Source of the DNA: Diphasiastrum complanatum
Lineage: Eukaryota > Streptophyta > Lycopodiopsida > Lycopodiales > Lycopodiaceae
Assembly: GCA_029204225.1 (NCBI GenBank)
Contig: CM055095.1
Coordinates: 73,072,753-73,136,752, forward strand
Length of the DNA: 64,000 bases
Direction of reading: 5' to 3'
Below the pieces are notes generated by a model, which made no database searches, was not told the origin of the DNA, and saw only the letters and a list, made by a program, of their open reading frames with translations. This document shows positions 45,333 to 56,820 of the stretch, piece by piece. The first letter of the stretch is position 1; each line of letters starts with the position of its first letter. The position numbers and the translations under genes were made by a program.

Positions 45333-46159
45333 CCCTCACCATTCATATTTCCGAACCCGATTTCCTCGCCTTCCTCCAAAACTCTTTCAACCACTCTCCT
45401 CTCCAAACCCTCCACCACCCGCAGTGGTACCACCTGGACGACATCGAGTGACAATCCGAAATCCAGGTCGGGACATGCTAGAATCTACAAAGTTCAAGGC
45501 AAAGTATCGTAAGGACGAAGAGCGCGGCGGGTTTACCTTGCCCGATCTAAAGATGTGCCACACACATAAAGCGAAGGTGCAAGCCTTAGATCCACAACCA
45601 GCTTGGCGAAGGGCAATTAAGTTAATTCGCTTTAAGTTTGGACTTAGTCCCATAAGCATGTTTAAGCTTAGGCCCACCACTCTTTCCATATATGGGAGTG
45701 GATTTTGGCCTCCAACAACACTTTGTATAAGCATTGTGATAATAAAAACTTTTTTGTGATATTTTATGCATGCCACTTGTGTTCCCACTTGTGGATAGAA
45801 TACTTGGTGGTAGGTGCTCGAGCCCCACTAAGCTTTATTCATTTGGTTAATTTATGTGAGTGTTATTATGAGATTATCTTTCATTCACTTTGCTTCCATT
45901 CCCTTGTGGAGTTAGTTTAGGATTTGTTTAGTCCCTTGCATTACACTAGTAGGGAGACCGCCTTGGTGTGGTTTATTCATTCCTCCATTTTTGGTTTTCT
46001 TTTAGTTCGGAGACCGCCATAGAAGAACCATAGACAAACAATAGAACCCATGAATAGAGTGGATCCTACTCATCCTCATGCTACACAACGCATTTTAGGA
46101 TCATTCTAATTCTATTAGATGAGAGACCACCATAAGAATATAGAAAGACTCTAAAAGTA
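45333..46159 (+). other. Gypsy G tail or LTR and junction to next copia
   Basis: A TATA-like and poly(A)-signal-like region (CCATATATGGG at about 45687, AATAAAAAC at about 45742) suggests an LTR, but no polypurine tract or paired copy was identified. GGAGACCGCC occurs twice (45954 and 46008). Confidence 0.3.
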
Positions 46160-47062
46160 CAACATCAAGCAATGGCAAAATGAAGTCCAAGAAGAAGATC
46201 CAAAGCATGGAGGGTGAGAGTGATGATGATTCATCAAGTTTTAAAGGAAAGAAAAAAGACAAGGCCAAACAAAAGTGCTTCTTTTGTGGAAAGAAGGGGC
46301 ACTTTGCATCCGAGTGCTACAAAAAGAAGAATGCACAAAGTGAGAGCAAGCAAGGCAACCTTACCCTTGAGGAGGAGGAGGATTATGAGGATGAAATTGA
46401 TTCATCCTTGATGGCAGCTACTCCAACAAGCAAGAGCTACTCCAATGACACGTGGTGGATTGATAGTGGGGCTAGTTCCCACATGACATTCCAAAAGGAT
46501 TTCTTCTCAACTCTTGTACCTTTTGTAGGTTGTAGAAAGTCTATTCTAACATCAAGTGATCAAGAATGTAGAATATATGGAGTGGGAACAATATCTTTAA
46601 AGATTGGATCTAGAAAATGTACTCCAACTAATGGATAGTGCTTCAGACGTCCATTTTAAGCAAGGTATTTGCTCTTTTATGATGAATGACACTTGCATTG
46701 TAAAGGTATTCAAGCAAGGGAGGCTATTTAAGCTTGATGCTAATGTATTTCTTGGAAGTGTGAACATGGCTAAGGAGGAACTTACACAAGTGGAGCTTTG
46801 GCATAAGATGTTGGGCCACAACTACAAATCAATGGAGATCCTATGCACAAAGAAGCTTGCACTCGGCCTTCCAAAAGCATTTTCAAAGTGTGGAAAGAGT
46901 TGTGATGCTTGCAGCCTCTCAAAGGCTCACAAGCAACCATTTGCTAACTCTTCTACTAGATCTTCTAAGTCATTAGATCTCATTCATAGTGATGTGCACT
47001 CTTTTTCACAAGAATCTAAGGGAAGTGCATTAATGTATGTATCTTTTATTGATGATTACTCT
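46160..47062 (+). pseudogene. Copia gag C-terminus, protease and pre-integrase, A family
   Basis: The + strand carries the zinc knuckle CFFCGKKGHFASECYKKK, protease WWIDSGASSHMTFQKDFFS, QGRLFKLDANVFLGSVNMAK and VELWHKMLGH. The sequence ends in integrase (DLIHSDV, FIDDYS) where the LTR of gypsy H begins. The motifs match element A almost residue for residue, so the two are one family in opposite orientation. Confidence 0.92.
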
Positions 47063-48293
47063 TGTTGTACTATACCAACAAGGTTAATATAGATTTTGTA
47101 GTAAATAGTGTCGTTCCCACAAAGGACAACGTTAGAAAGTTATGTTTTTGGTACAATTTATGATACGACAGACATTAAAAAGTAACCAGTACTACTTATA
47201 TTTGGAGTGTGTTGTGTTGATAATTTCAGAACAACAATCTGGCCTCTATCGAATCGAACGAAACGCGCTACAATGAGATGTTATCAGAGTAGTATAGCAG
47301 TACTACACTCTGGCTTATTAAGGTGTCAACAGAGAATCGAGAAGTGTTTGATGTATTCACAATTGTGCAGACAATTAATTAATCATGTTCGCAAACTGTT
47401 CGTTTCTAGACAGAAGTCCTCAACAACTAAAGTTCAAATTAATGGTTAAAGAACACGAATAGTTTTAGAGCACGTTAGAAACTTATGTCAGTTACAGCCA
47501 ACAGATCAAAGACTCAATTCTTCAGACAGGGACTGTCATCTCATTTGTATACATACAGCTTTATTCAATGATCGTGCTAGATTGTACCAAAGATAGCCGT
47601 TATTCGAGTGCCGAAAAGAAAGTATTCGCGACAGACGAATAAGATGGTTTTAAGACAGTTCTTTAGAGCATGATTTATGGATACACACAACAAACAACTG
47701 TAATGCGCTAGAGAGTCTGTCTGATCAGAGAGTAATTCATGTAATGCGGTAGAGATTGCTAGTAGACTCAAGATCACTCACACTCAACAGTGCGAAGAAT
47801 AGAGATAAGGGAGAATAACTCACAGAACTCTATTCACTTCTTCAACCTCTTACATATGCATAAACTCTTCTCTCTCAATGCTTGAGACTGAAGTGTGAGA
47901 TCAATATATGTTCTACGGGGCGAACAAACACACCTCTAAAACAACAAGTGCATCTCTCCCACGAAAAGGGTCTAGTTAACAATTAGATTGAAGATACGTT
48001 CAATTATACCATGAAAAGTATATTTAACTAAGAGTTAAGATTACTCTAGTTTAACATGTCTTTCCATATCTAGTTGTTTCGTATGGACAACCTAGTAAAG
48101 GTTATCCAAGGCAATGTCTTTCCTTTTAAAGGTCTTGTCCTTTATTATAAGGCAAGTACTTAGGAGATATATTCTCAAAAAATGACTTAGGCCTCTTCAT
48201 GATTTATACTTATCCGGCTCATATCTTCATTTCCGAGTATATCATGCCACATTTACGTTGATATTTATTATTGAATAATTTCATGACATCACA
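47063..48293 (-). repeat. Gypsy H 3' LTR
   Basis: The 1231-bp LTR begins TGTGATGTCATG directly after the polypurine tract GAGGAAGGGGATA (48294-48306) and ends GTACAACA on the minus strand. About 330 bp at its 47-kb end align with 56821-57148, apart from a 27-base indel near 47164. Confidence 0.88.
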
Positions 48294-48309
48294 TATCCCC
48301 TTCCTCAAA

Positions 48310-50270
48310 TGTGAAACGTCCTCGTGAACATATCATCTTCATTTCGAGGATTATTCGCAAAACATTCTTGTTCTTCAGATGTTCGTTAAGACGAAAAGAT
48401 ATTTCTTCATATTATTCGTCCTTTAGATATTTCTTCGTCTTAAAGAATATGTGTCTTGATGTTTCTTTAATTGAATAGGTTGTTTTGAGTTGATTCCTAA
48501 ACTTCAAAAATTCAGCATCCCATAGAAACATCAGCACGACAAAGGCATCAATGAATGTTTATGAACGATTCAATTCTTCATATAATTTCTGAACAAACTC
48601 CAAGTTTTGTTGAGCTTCGATCAATAGCAAGTCTTCTTTGGATTTTGTGTAACGGCCAACTGGGAGGTTGCCGAATTCTTCCAGTTTAACCGGGAGCAAT
48701 GTTCCATCGAACAGCTCCTGGGTTAACTTTGTATCTTCGTCTGATCACTACGTAGGGTGATTCCTTTACAATAACGAGCTGAAAATCTAATAAAAGAGCT
48801 TTTAACATAAAGATTTTGAATGAAAAATAATGTCTTTGCCATGAAAGTTCCAAACTGCCAAAATGAATATGTACAGAACTGCTTGTAATGAAATGACTTC
48901 CTTCTGTCTTGCAGATTGTGTCAAATTTCCGCAAAATAATCTGCAAGATTTTGCTCTCAATCCACATAAAGGCTAAATAGTTCTGGATAAGCCATATTTA
49001 CATTAATCAGCAACCCGGCATCATCAAATTTGCCTAGATCCTCAACAACTTGTGGTTTGTACAGTTGAAACTGCGGCTTTCGCTTCCAAAAATGTCGCTT
49101 ATTGTCTTCGTTCCTCAAAAATTGGAATTCTTTGATTCGAATATATTCTAGAGCATACATAGCCGAAGAGCCTATGTATAACTCTGCTGATCCAAAAGGC
49201 ACAACTTGCAACTCCTAGATTATGCCCCAATAGAGACATCCTTTCTGTTCAATAGATAGCTGGGCCCATAACCAGAGAAAGTAGTCCTTCTCCCAAGGTC
49301 GCTTCCATTTGTCGAAGGCGATTCCTACTGAGCCTGGTAGCATCATGTAATCCACATGCCATTACAATTCAATATTAAATGCATGTGGACACCATTTCCA
49401 GAAGCGTTCAGCAAATGCACGAAATCTGTCAGCACATACCTTCAACTGATTGCGTCGTGTTCGCTTTGGCTGTGTAGATGCAGTTGCCAAATCTTGAGTT
49501 TGTAACTCAGCAGCCAGCTTTCGATCTTCCAATTGCTACCTGAGATTTGACAGCTCCTGTTCGAGCTTGTCGAGATTCACGACAGCCTCCAAATACTCTG
49601 GATGGTCTGAGGCTCCGGAACAGGATGGCACAGCTTGATGTTGTTGTGTAAGGTCATCAATGCGAAGCAGGGCCTGAAGATATTCTTCATGTGAATCGGG
49701 CCCGCTGCAAGATGGGGTGGCTTCACTCGAGAGCTCCTTCAGCTCAGCCAACTCTTCCTCGACAAGTGCCTTCGATTCCTTGAGTGGTTGCAAGAACTTG
49801 ACTCAAAAATTTTTGAGCATCTAGCCTTGGAGCTGGTGCAGCTTCGTGAGGTCCACTGTGATTGACCCTGCATTGGTGCTCAGAGAAAGAGCAGCTTCTG
49901 TCTTTATTCACATCATGTGCTCCTCCTGCAAATATTTCTGGAGAGCGACATTATGTTGATTCGCAGCCAAAAGTTGTTGCTTCAAAGAATTATTTTGAGT
50001 CTAAAAATTGTCAAACTTGGCCTCAATCTTCTTATTTGTTTTCCTCAAAGAATTAGCTTCGTTTATTACCGTCTGAAGCTGTGTTTCGAGAGAACGATTT
50101 CATTCAGTCAGCTTCATGTTGTCTGATTCGAGTGAATCAATCTTCTCGTAGGATGCCTTTAGATCCTCTTGGCATCTCCTTTCTGAGTTAACAAACTCCA
50201 TGGTAATCTTTTGATGGTACTTGTCCAACTCATATACTTCAGCCACTAGATTCTTGGCTTTCTCTGTCAT
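48310..50270 (-). pseudogene. Gypsy H third ORF, coiled-coil and C-terminal part
   Basis: From ATG 50270 one frame reads MTEKAKNLVAEVYELDKYHQ, a long coiled coil (ETQLQTVINEANSLRKTNKK). It then has two similar Ser/Cys-rich repeats (ATPSCSGPDSHEEYLQALLR and AVPSCSGASDHPEYLEAVVN), then RFRAFAERFWKWCPHAFN and IAFDKWKRPWEKDYFLWLWA, then VVEDLGKFDDAGLLINVNMA. About ten in-frame stops (TGA/TAG/TAA) interrupt it, several explicable by C-to-T changes of CGA, CAG or CAA. The start overlaps the preceding stop as ATGA. No known family was recognised. Confidence 0.6.
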
Positions 50271-51283
50271 GGTGCGAAACCACTGGGGTTGGTTGTTTGG
50301 TTCGTTTCATCTTCAATAGGTGCCCCAATGTTGCCTTCTACAGCTGTTCGTCCTTTGTCTGATGTGTCGGACTGGGTTGCATCATCATCAGAGGTGGATG
50401 CACTCTGTTGCTTCTGAGATGTGAAAGCAGATGCTAGCTTTGAAGAATCAGCAGCAGCAGCAACTCCATCAGTATCCATGGCCACATCTAGAATTGTATT
50501 TGATTGGGATTGTGCAGCATCAATGTCCATAGCAGTGGTAGCTGCTACGTCGACTGCTGGTGCAGCATCTGATGTAGTCGGGTTGGGAACAGTCAGGAGA
50601 CTGGAAAGATCAATTGGCTTTGGAGCCAACAACCTTCCCGTCAGCATGGTTTTCTCTTGCTCAGTCAAAATTTCAAAATGAGCGCACAGTCGAGAAACAT
50701 GGGCTCCAACTCTAGAAAACTTTTGATGTTTAATCCAGCGCAAAAAAGCCTTGTATGTAATAACGCTGAAGCAAACTAGATTACCCGCTAGCACGTCCAA
50801 TATGTAACCAAAATTTTGAATCAAAATTGTTGCATCCGCATTTGTCAAAAATATTGTCTGGTTTGCGTATTTACAAAACAGCTTAAATGTTGTATCTTGA
50901 ATCATGGAGATTTTGTACCCCTTCGTGGGTACAAAGCAGTTGCTTAGGAAGTGGGCCACTTCATCCACTGAATCTTTATTTGTCAAAACCATCTTCCCAT
51001 CCACTGGTAATCCAAGGGCTGTGCAGAACAGGTCTTCAGAGATAGTGAAGAATTTGCCTCGTATGTGAACTTTGAAGTCCACCTCAGAAACTGAATGGAT
51101 AGAGTTCACAAATTCAGTACTGACGTCTGACAGGATTATGAAAGGGTCCACTTTCAGATCACCCAACCTGCATCGATCCAAAAAGGACTGGATGGATGAC
51201 AGGTGGATTCCTGCGTGTGCAAGTTTCCAAATGATAGTAGAATTTGAGCTCGATCCAGAAGCCATTGGTCGAATGTTTGACAA
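50267..51283 (-). CDS. Gypsy H third ORF, N-terminal part, 338 aa, open
   Basis: A 338-codon uninterrupted frame, unusual in such a decayed element. The N-terminal ~220 residues have blocks such as FLDRCRLGDLKVDPFIILSD, VDFKVHIRGKFFTISEDLFC and TALGLPVDG. These resemble the plant-transposon-protein / Athila ORF1-like domain found in extra ORFs of plant gypsy elements. The rest is a low-complexity Ala/Ser/Thr/Asp-rich linker. It lies 680 bases downstream of integrase on the same strand. It may be the first part of one long protein continued at 50270. The domain assignment is from pattern memory and needs a profile search. Confidence 0.6.
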   Translation of the reverse strand: MSNIRPMASGSSSNSTIIWKLAHAGIHLSSIQSFLDRCRLGDLKVDPFIILSDVSTEFVNSIHSVSEVDFKVHIRGKFFTISEDLFCTALGLPVDGKMVLTNKDSVDEVAHFLSNCFVPTKGYKISMIQDTTFKLFCKYANQTIFLTNADATILIQNFGYILDVLAGNLVCFSVITYKAFLRWIKHQKFSRVGAHVSRLCAHFEILTEQEKTMLTGRLLAPKPIDLSSLLTVPNPTTSDAAPAVDVAATTAMDIDAAQSQSNTILDVAMDTDGVAAAADSSKLASAFTSQKQQSASTSDDDATQSDTSDKGRTAVEGNIGAPIEDETNQTTNPSGFAP

Positions 51284-51962
51284 CAGCTCCGTAGATCACA
51301 CTGAGTTTGTATGAGAGTGCTTTGATCACAAAGAGAATGAGCGTAGGAAAGCATGTAATCGCAGGAAGAAAGTGTAAGGAAGAAAAATAGAAAATAACTT
51401 ATGATAAAGTGTAGCGGCGTGAAGAGGGTGATGACGTGGCATGGTGACATGACATCTGTCATTTCCATTTATGGAGGACGTGCATGGCTCAGAGTTTCAA
51501 ATTATGATTTGACAGATATCGATCGTAATGACGGAAGACCGTTTGTGAAAAGAAAAGAAATAAATTAAGAAGAAACAATATTTGTTTTGATATGTGAGCG
51601 TACACACGTGTGAATAATGATGATCACGTGGCCATCATTTTTAATGGAGGGATACAAAAAGTAGGTCGAGAGATTCTCGAAAGATTCTCAAAAATATGCT
51701 AGAAAAATTCTAGAAAGATTCGCGAAAACTTCTCACATGAACCTAGAAAATGATATAGAAACTTACGAAAATATCTCGAAAAATGCTTGAAAAGATTTTA
51801 GATAAAAGTCTTGAAAAATGTTGGAAGGCAGTAGAAAATTTTACGAAAATTTCAAGAAAAGATAAAAGAAAAGTAGAGAAAAATACCAGAAAAGATAAAT
51901 AAAAGTTTGCGATCAATTCAAAAAAAATACTAGAAAAGAATAAGGATAAAAAAAATTTCTGG
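51284..51962 (-). other. Spacer of gypsy H between integrase and third ORF
   Basis: This is non-coding and very A/GAAA-rich, with repeated TTCTAGAA/GATTCTCGAAA-type words at 51668-51760 and a CACACGTGTG at about 51604. A subgenomic promoter or splice acceptor might lie here. Nothing decisive is visible. Confidence 0.4.
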
Positions 51963-53313
51963 TCAAAGGTAGTATTTCTTCAGTCTGGACCCATTAACAT
52001 GTGTAGGTAACAGTTCACCTTCAAGTGATTGAAATTGTTCGGAACCATTCCCAAACACCTCTATAACTTTATACGGTCCAAGCCATCGCATATGGAGTTT
52101 TCCGGGGAACTTTTGATGTCGACTGTCATATATCAACGCAAAGTCCTCAGTTTTAAGATCACATTTTCTGATACGACTGTCATACTTCTTCTTCTTTTGT
52201 TCTTGGATTTTCTCTGTTGATTTTTGTGATTTCTCACAAGCTTCAACTAGTTCTTTAATATTTGTCAACCTTTCGTTAATACAGTCTTCATCTGTTCGTT
52301 GAGTTTGAATACGAAAAGTTTTCACCTCAAATTCAATAGGCAAAATAGGATGCATACCATACGTAAGGAAATATGGTGTCTGCTTCGTCGTGATTTATTC
52401 TGTATTACGATAAGCCCAGAGAACTGATGGTAGTTTCTGATCCCAATCCGTTGCATGAGCAATAGTAATTTTGTTCAGGATCTTACATAAAATTCCATTA
52501 GCTCTCTCTGTCAACCCGTTTGCTTTTGGATTATAGGGTGTAATTTTATCTGTGTTTGATCAAAAAATATGTTGTCAGCAACCGTATAGTGTCATTTAGA
52601 AAATGTGTACCACCTTGGTCACTTACTAGTTCAAGTGGACAACCATATCTTGTGATTATACTTTTGAATAAGAATGTCGCGACAGTTTTCGCATCGTTTC
52701 GTTTCGTTGCCTCTGCTTCAACGTTCTTTGTAGCATAATCCATTGCAACTAGAATATAACGACATTTTGTATGTCGAGTCACAGGTTTGATTGGACCGAC
52801 AAAGTCAATCCCCTACTTCTCAAATGGTGCAAGAGGCAGGATTGGTGTCAATGGCCAATTCATTGCTTTTGTAGGCTTACCAGATCTCTGGCATGGATCG
52901 CACGAACGAATAAAATTTGATACATCCTTGAACATTGTTGGACACCAATACTTGGCAGCCAATATTTTATTAACTGTGTTCTCTAGGGCAAAGTGTCCTC
53001 CAACATCTTCTGAGTGCAAAGCTTTAACAACTATTTTTTTGTCTTCAGTTTTGAGATATCTTCGTAGTTGATGGTTAACACCAAGCTTGTACAGAACATT
53101 GTTAATAATCGTATAAGGTGCTACCTTATATTGAAAAACTGTCTTTTGCTCCAAATCATAACCATCCGGATATATCTGATCCTTGAGATAAGTAATGATA
53201 TCAGAATATAACGAATTGGTGGAAGAAATTTCAAATAGATGTTCGTTTGGAAAATCATCATTGATAGGTTCTTCAATTTTTTCCGTGCTGAGTCGTGATA
53301 CTATAATCAACAT
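51963..53313 (-). pseudogene. Gypsy H integrase
   Basis: Order on the minus strand: zinc-binding N-terminus (LHSEDVGGHFALENTVNKI, then CDPCQRSGKP), core (ILVAMDYATKNVEAEATKRN, GCPLELVSDQGGTHFLND) and the C-terminal module (KTEDFALIYDSRHQKF, MRWLGPYKVIEVFGNG). Frame breaks separate the three pieces (53313-52813, 52782-52546, 52355-51963). The part with the catalytic Glu is in a broken stretch at 52360-52545. Confidence 0.9.
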
Positions 53314-53386
53314 TTGTATGATACTTTCCTTGACAAAGCTCTACTTGATAAGTGAATTCCTGCAGAAGTAGAACCCATCGAGCGAT

Positions 53387-54613
53387 TCATCCTGATAGAT
53401 TTGGTTTATTTACAAGATACTTAAGAGCATAATGATCAACATGAAAAATAAATGCATATCCCATCAAATAATGCCAAAATTTCTTTATAGTGGAAATCAT
53501 GCCAAGTGCTTCCCTTTCTGTAGCTGAATAACTCTTTTTTGAGGCACTGAGCCGTCGACTCGCATAGTAGATGAGATGGTCCTTCTTCTGGTCGTCCTTC
53601 TGGCTCAGATAGACGCCAATAGCAAATGCAGAAACATCAACATAACTATGAAATAAAATAGCCCAGTTGGGTGGTCTCAGAATAGGAGCATTGATCAACC
53701 TTTGCTTAAGTTCTTCGAATGCTTTCTGCTGTTCATTCGTCCACAAGTATTCCACTTGTTTCTTCAGTAGATGTGTAAAATAGGCAGCAATAGATGCATG
53801 ATTTTGAATAAAACTCCAATAATAACCGACATGTCCTAAGAAAGCTCTTAGTTCATGTAAATTGGCTGGTATCTGGAGATTCTTTATAAGCTCGACTTTA
53901 TCTTTGTCGACTTCTATTCCTCTGTTAGATATTCTATGTCCGAGTAGCATTCCTTCTTTCATACCAAAAAAACATTTCTCTGGATGAAGGGATAAACAAG
54001 TATCTCGACACCGTTGCAATGTTAATCTCAGCTTTTGCAGGTGTGTCTTGATATCACTATATACACAGAAATCATCAATGAATATTTCGAGAAAAGTTCT
54101 TAGGAAGGCAGCGAAAATTAACATCATGATTCGCTGAAAAGTCGTTGGAGCGTTACAAAGGCCAAAGGGCATTTTTTTGTAGGCATAAGTGTTCCAATCC
54201 GTAATGAATGTGGTCTTTGAATGATCCTCCTTTCGCACTCCAACCTGATTATATCCAAAAAATCTGTCACAGAAACTGTAACGCTCTTGACCAGCAACCT
54301 GATCTAAGATGGAATCAGTGAAGGACAGAGAATGATGGTTCCTTGTGGCAGCATCGAGTTTGCAGAAATCTTGACATATTCGTATTTTGCCAGTCTTCTT
54401 CTTTGGGACGACAACAATGGGTAAAACCCATTCACTGCTTGAGACGAGATAGATATTATCTGCCTTAAGGTGCTTGTTGAGTTTGTCCTTAACCATGAGA
54501 GAGTACTTAGGATTGAGACGATATTGTCTCTGTCGAACAGGTACAACATCTTCCTCAAGATCAATACGGTGCTCTCCGAATTCTGCAGGTATACCTTTCA
54601 AACCGTCGAACAA
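53387..54613 (-). pseudogene. Gypsy H reverse transcriptase and RNase H
   Basis: A 408-codon open stretch has RT blocks (VVVPKKKTGKIRICQDF, FFGYNQVGVRKEDHSKTTF, YKKMPFGLCNAPTTFQR, FIDDFCVYSD) and the RNase H start (AILFHSYVDVSAFAIGVYLS, SATEREALGMI, FHVDHYALKYLV). The active site reads FIDDF in place of the usual YVDD/FIDD, and DFFG has become DRFFG. The first RNase H carboxylate (normally TDAS) reads VDVS. The wide open frame suggests a fairly recent death. Confidence 0.93.
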
Positions 54614-54787
54614 CTAGGCAAAAACATCTTGATACTCCTTCAATAATTCAGTGAATTCCGCCAACTCCGATTCTCCAAGTGACTTTGAAACATGCACCAT
54701 CAATGTATTGTACTCATCACACATAGCTTGAAACCACTACTTTGATTCTAAGGCTTCACTAGCATTTGAAGGCTCTTCAAAAGATAT

Positions 54788-55115
54788 TTCTCTCAACTAA
54801 CACCTTATGTAAAGTCCATTTTTATAGCAAATGATCATGAATGTAAAGTTGAATGTGTGGGATCCATTCTCTTATGTTTAGAATCTTCCAAGAAGACTAA
54901 GATAGATGGTGTTCTCTTCATTCCTTACATCACTAAGAATTTGCTTAGTGTTGGTCAACTTTTAGATCATGGCTTCATTGTGGAGTTATCTACTAATGTA
55001 TGCAACATCAAGACAAGTGGGATGATCATAGCAAGGGGAACAAGATTTGGGAGGTTATTTAAGCTTGATGCTTTTGTTGATCCTAACCAATTTGTGATGG
55101 TAGCCGAGGAGAGAT
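54788..55115 (+). pseudogene. Copia pre-integrase fragment inside gypsy H
   Basis: The + strand, opposite to H, reads KTKIDGVLFIPYITKNLLSV, GQLLDHGFIVELS and GRLFKLDAFVD, the copia region between protease and integrase. Only about 320 bp are present, with no LTR or PBS, between the protease and zinc-knuckle regions of H. It is another copia lineage, different from A, B and C. How it got there is not clear; the H protease region appears to be missing at this spot. Confidence 0.8.
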
Positions 55116-55359
55116 TTCTTCTTCGGGGATTTTCTATGCCTCATCGAAGATTTCTATTCAGGTTTCGAGGAGCTTTTGCTTCTCCTTGTGACTTTGAAAA
55201 TCTTTTCCACGTCACTTGGCCAGGACTGATCTTCTGTCTTTGCCAATTTTCCTTCAATAACGTCAATTCTCTGCACAACAACATTAGTCGAAGCTTTCGC
55301 TTTCGTGTCTGCAGCAGCTGGTGTTGCTACATACTGATATTTGGGTCGCGGCTTCTACG

Positions 55360-56738
55360 GCTGAGGGCAGTCAGGATACTTGTGGCCAGGATCTCTGCAA
55401 TTTGAGCATAACGGTACATAACCAATCGGCTTTCGTGGTTGAGGACGGTCAAGAGAAAAATGTCCCGGCTCTCTACAGTTGTAGCAGTTGCTTGAAACTG
55501 GTTTAGTCGCGGTTTGAGACTTCACTGGTCCAACAAATTCAGGAGGATTATGTCTTCTTGGTGCAAACTTGGGTCTGTCCTGCTGGGCTGATGCTGCAGA
55601 CCCTAAACATAGTTAGTAGTCGCATCATTCTGAAAAATAAAAAGTACCTCCTGGGTAGGATCTTCAATATATTTGACATTCATAGTGGTGCAGTCTTCCT
55701 TAGTGTATCCTGAAGTTCCACATTTTGTACACCACATTCCTGAGTTGGAAGAAGATGCTTTCGATCTTTTATCTGCAACTTCAGAGATCTGCACTTTCAA
55801 GTCATTAAACTTTTTATTAAGGTCAGCCATATTACTCTTCCAAAGCTTTTCAACTTTAGAAGTTGACGACTTATCCTCGACAACTTTCGTGTCGTCCTTT
55901 CATTTGGATCGTCGTTTATTCTTTCTCTCTCCTTTATCAGCTTCTGATTCTAATAAATCGTTGCTTTCAAATTCCGAGCTTGAAGAACTGGTACTTGAGT
56001 CAGAATCTAAATCATCATCACTATCACTGGAATCAGTCTTAGACTTTCGAGATCTTTTAGTTGATCATCTCTTTCGTGCTAGTTTTGAGGTCTCAAATTT
56101 TTCGGCACTAGCTATTACTGCTACTAAGGAGGTCATTTCCCCTTGTCTGCAATACCGATCAATTTTTGGTAGTACACTAGCCAAAAACCATTCGATCTGT
56201 ATATCAACGGAGATACACCAATTAGTTTTCCTATGAGGTTTTTTACCTTTCGTGTATATTTGCGAAGTGATTCTTTACTCTTCTTCTGAACATTGTTCAG
56301 ACGTCCGAGAATTCTAGATTTGTAACCGATTTCTCTGAACTAGTTCAGAAACGCATCTTTCAGCAGCAAGTACCAAGTTCCTACATGGCTTGGTTCAACC
56401 TGACTGTACCATATGCGCGTCTGCTTTCTTAGCAGACCAGGGAAGATTCGTAGTTTGTCAATGTCAGTACCTTTGTTATTCGCATTAGCGATTGACTCAA
56501 ATTGTGAGACATAGCTATCTGCATCATCAGAAGAAGTCCCTTTAAAATAATTGTACTTAATTTTTGAGATAGAAGTGAAACGTGCAGCAGGACCCTCCAC
56601 ACCGAAGCTAATTAGGAGTTCAAGTAACTGGGCAATGATTTCGTCTAGATTTCTTCGACTAGTACTCTCACTCTGTCTTCATAAAAATTTCTCTCTAAGC
56701 TTACGGTATCGTTCTAATCTGGAATCTCTACCTGACAT
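55360..56738 (-). pseudogene. Gypsy H gag with three zinc knuckles
   Basis: The gag starts at ATG 56738 (MSGRDSRLERYRKLREKF) and continues through FTSISKIKYNYFKGTSSDDA and the capsid block TRIWYSQVEPSHVGTWY. After Ser/Asp-rich sequence come three knuckle-like units: CTKCGTSGYTKEDC (55695-55740), CYNCREPGHFSLDRP (about 55440-55490) and CSNCRDPGHKYPDC (about 55360-55410). Several stops interrupt it. Two of the knuckles deviate from CCHC (Tyr for His, Asp for the last Cys). Confidence 0.8.
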
Positions 56739-56790
56739 ACACTAGAGATGGAGATGGATGTGTCAGATTTCTTATGATTTTCCTAAATTA

Positions 56791-56810
56791 TCCCCGGTAA
56801 CGGTGCCAAA
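56791..56810 (-). other. Gypsy H primer binding site
   Basis: TTTGGCACCGTTACCGGGGA on the minus strand is close to the TGGCGCCGTTGCCGGGGA site of plant Athila/Tat-type gypsy elements. It lies 10 bases inside the LTR. Confidence 0.75.
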
Positions 56811-56820
56811 AATTGGTATA

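Noticed and set aside
47207-47777. Short open frames in the gypsy H LTR
   Set aside because: Located within the LTR, different phases, no family motif.
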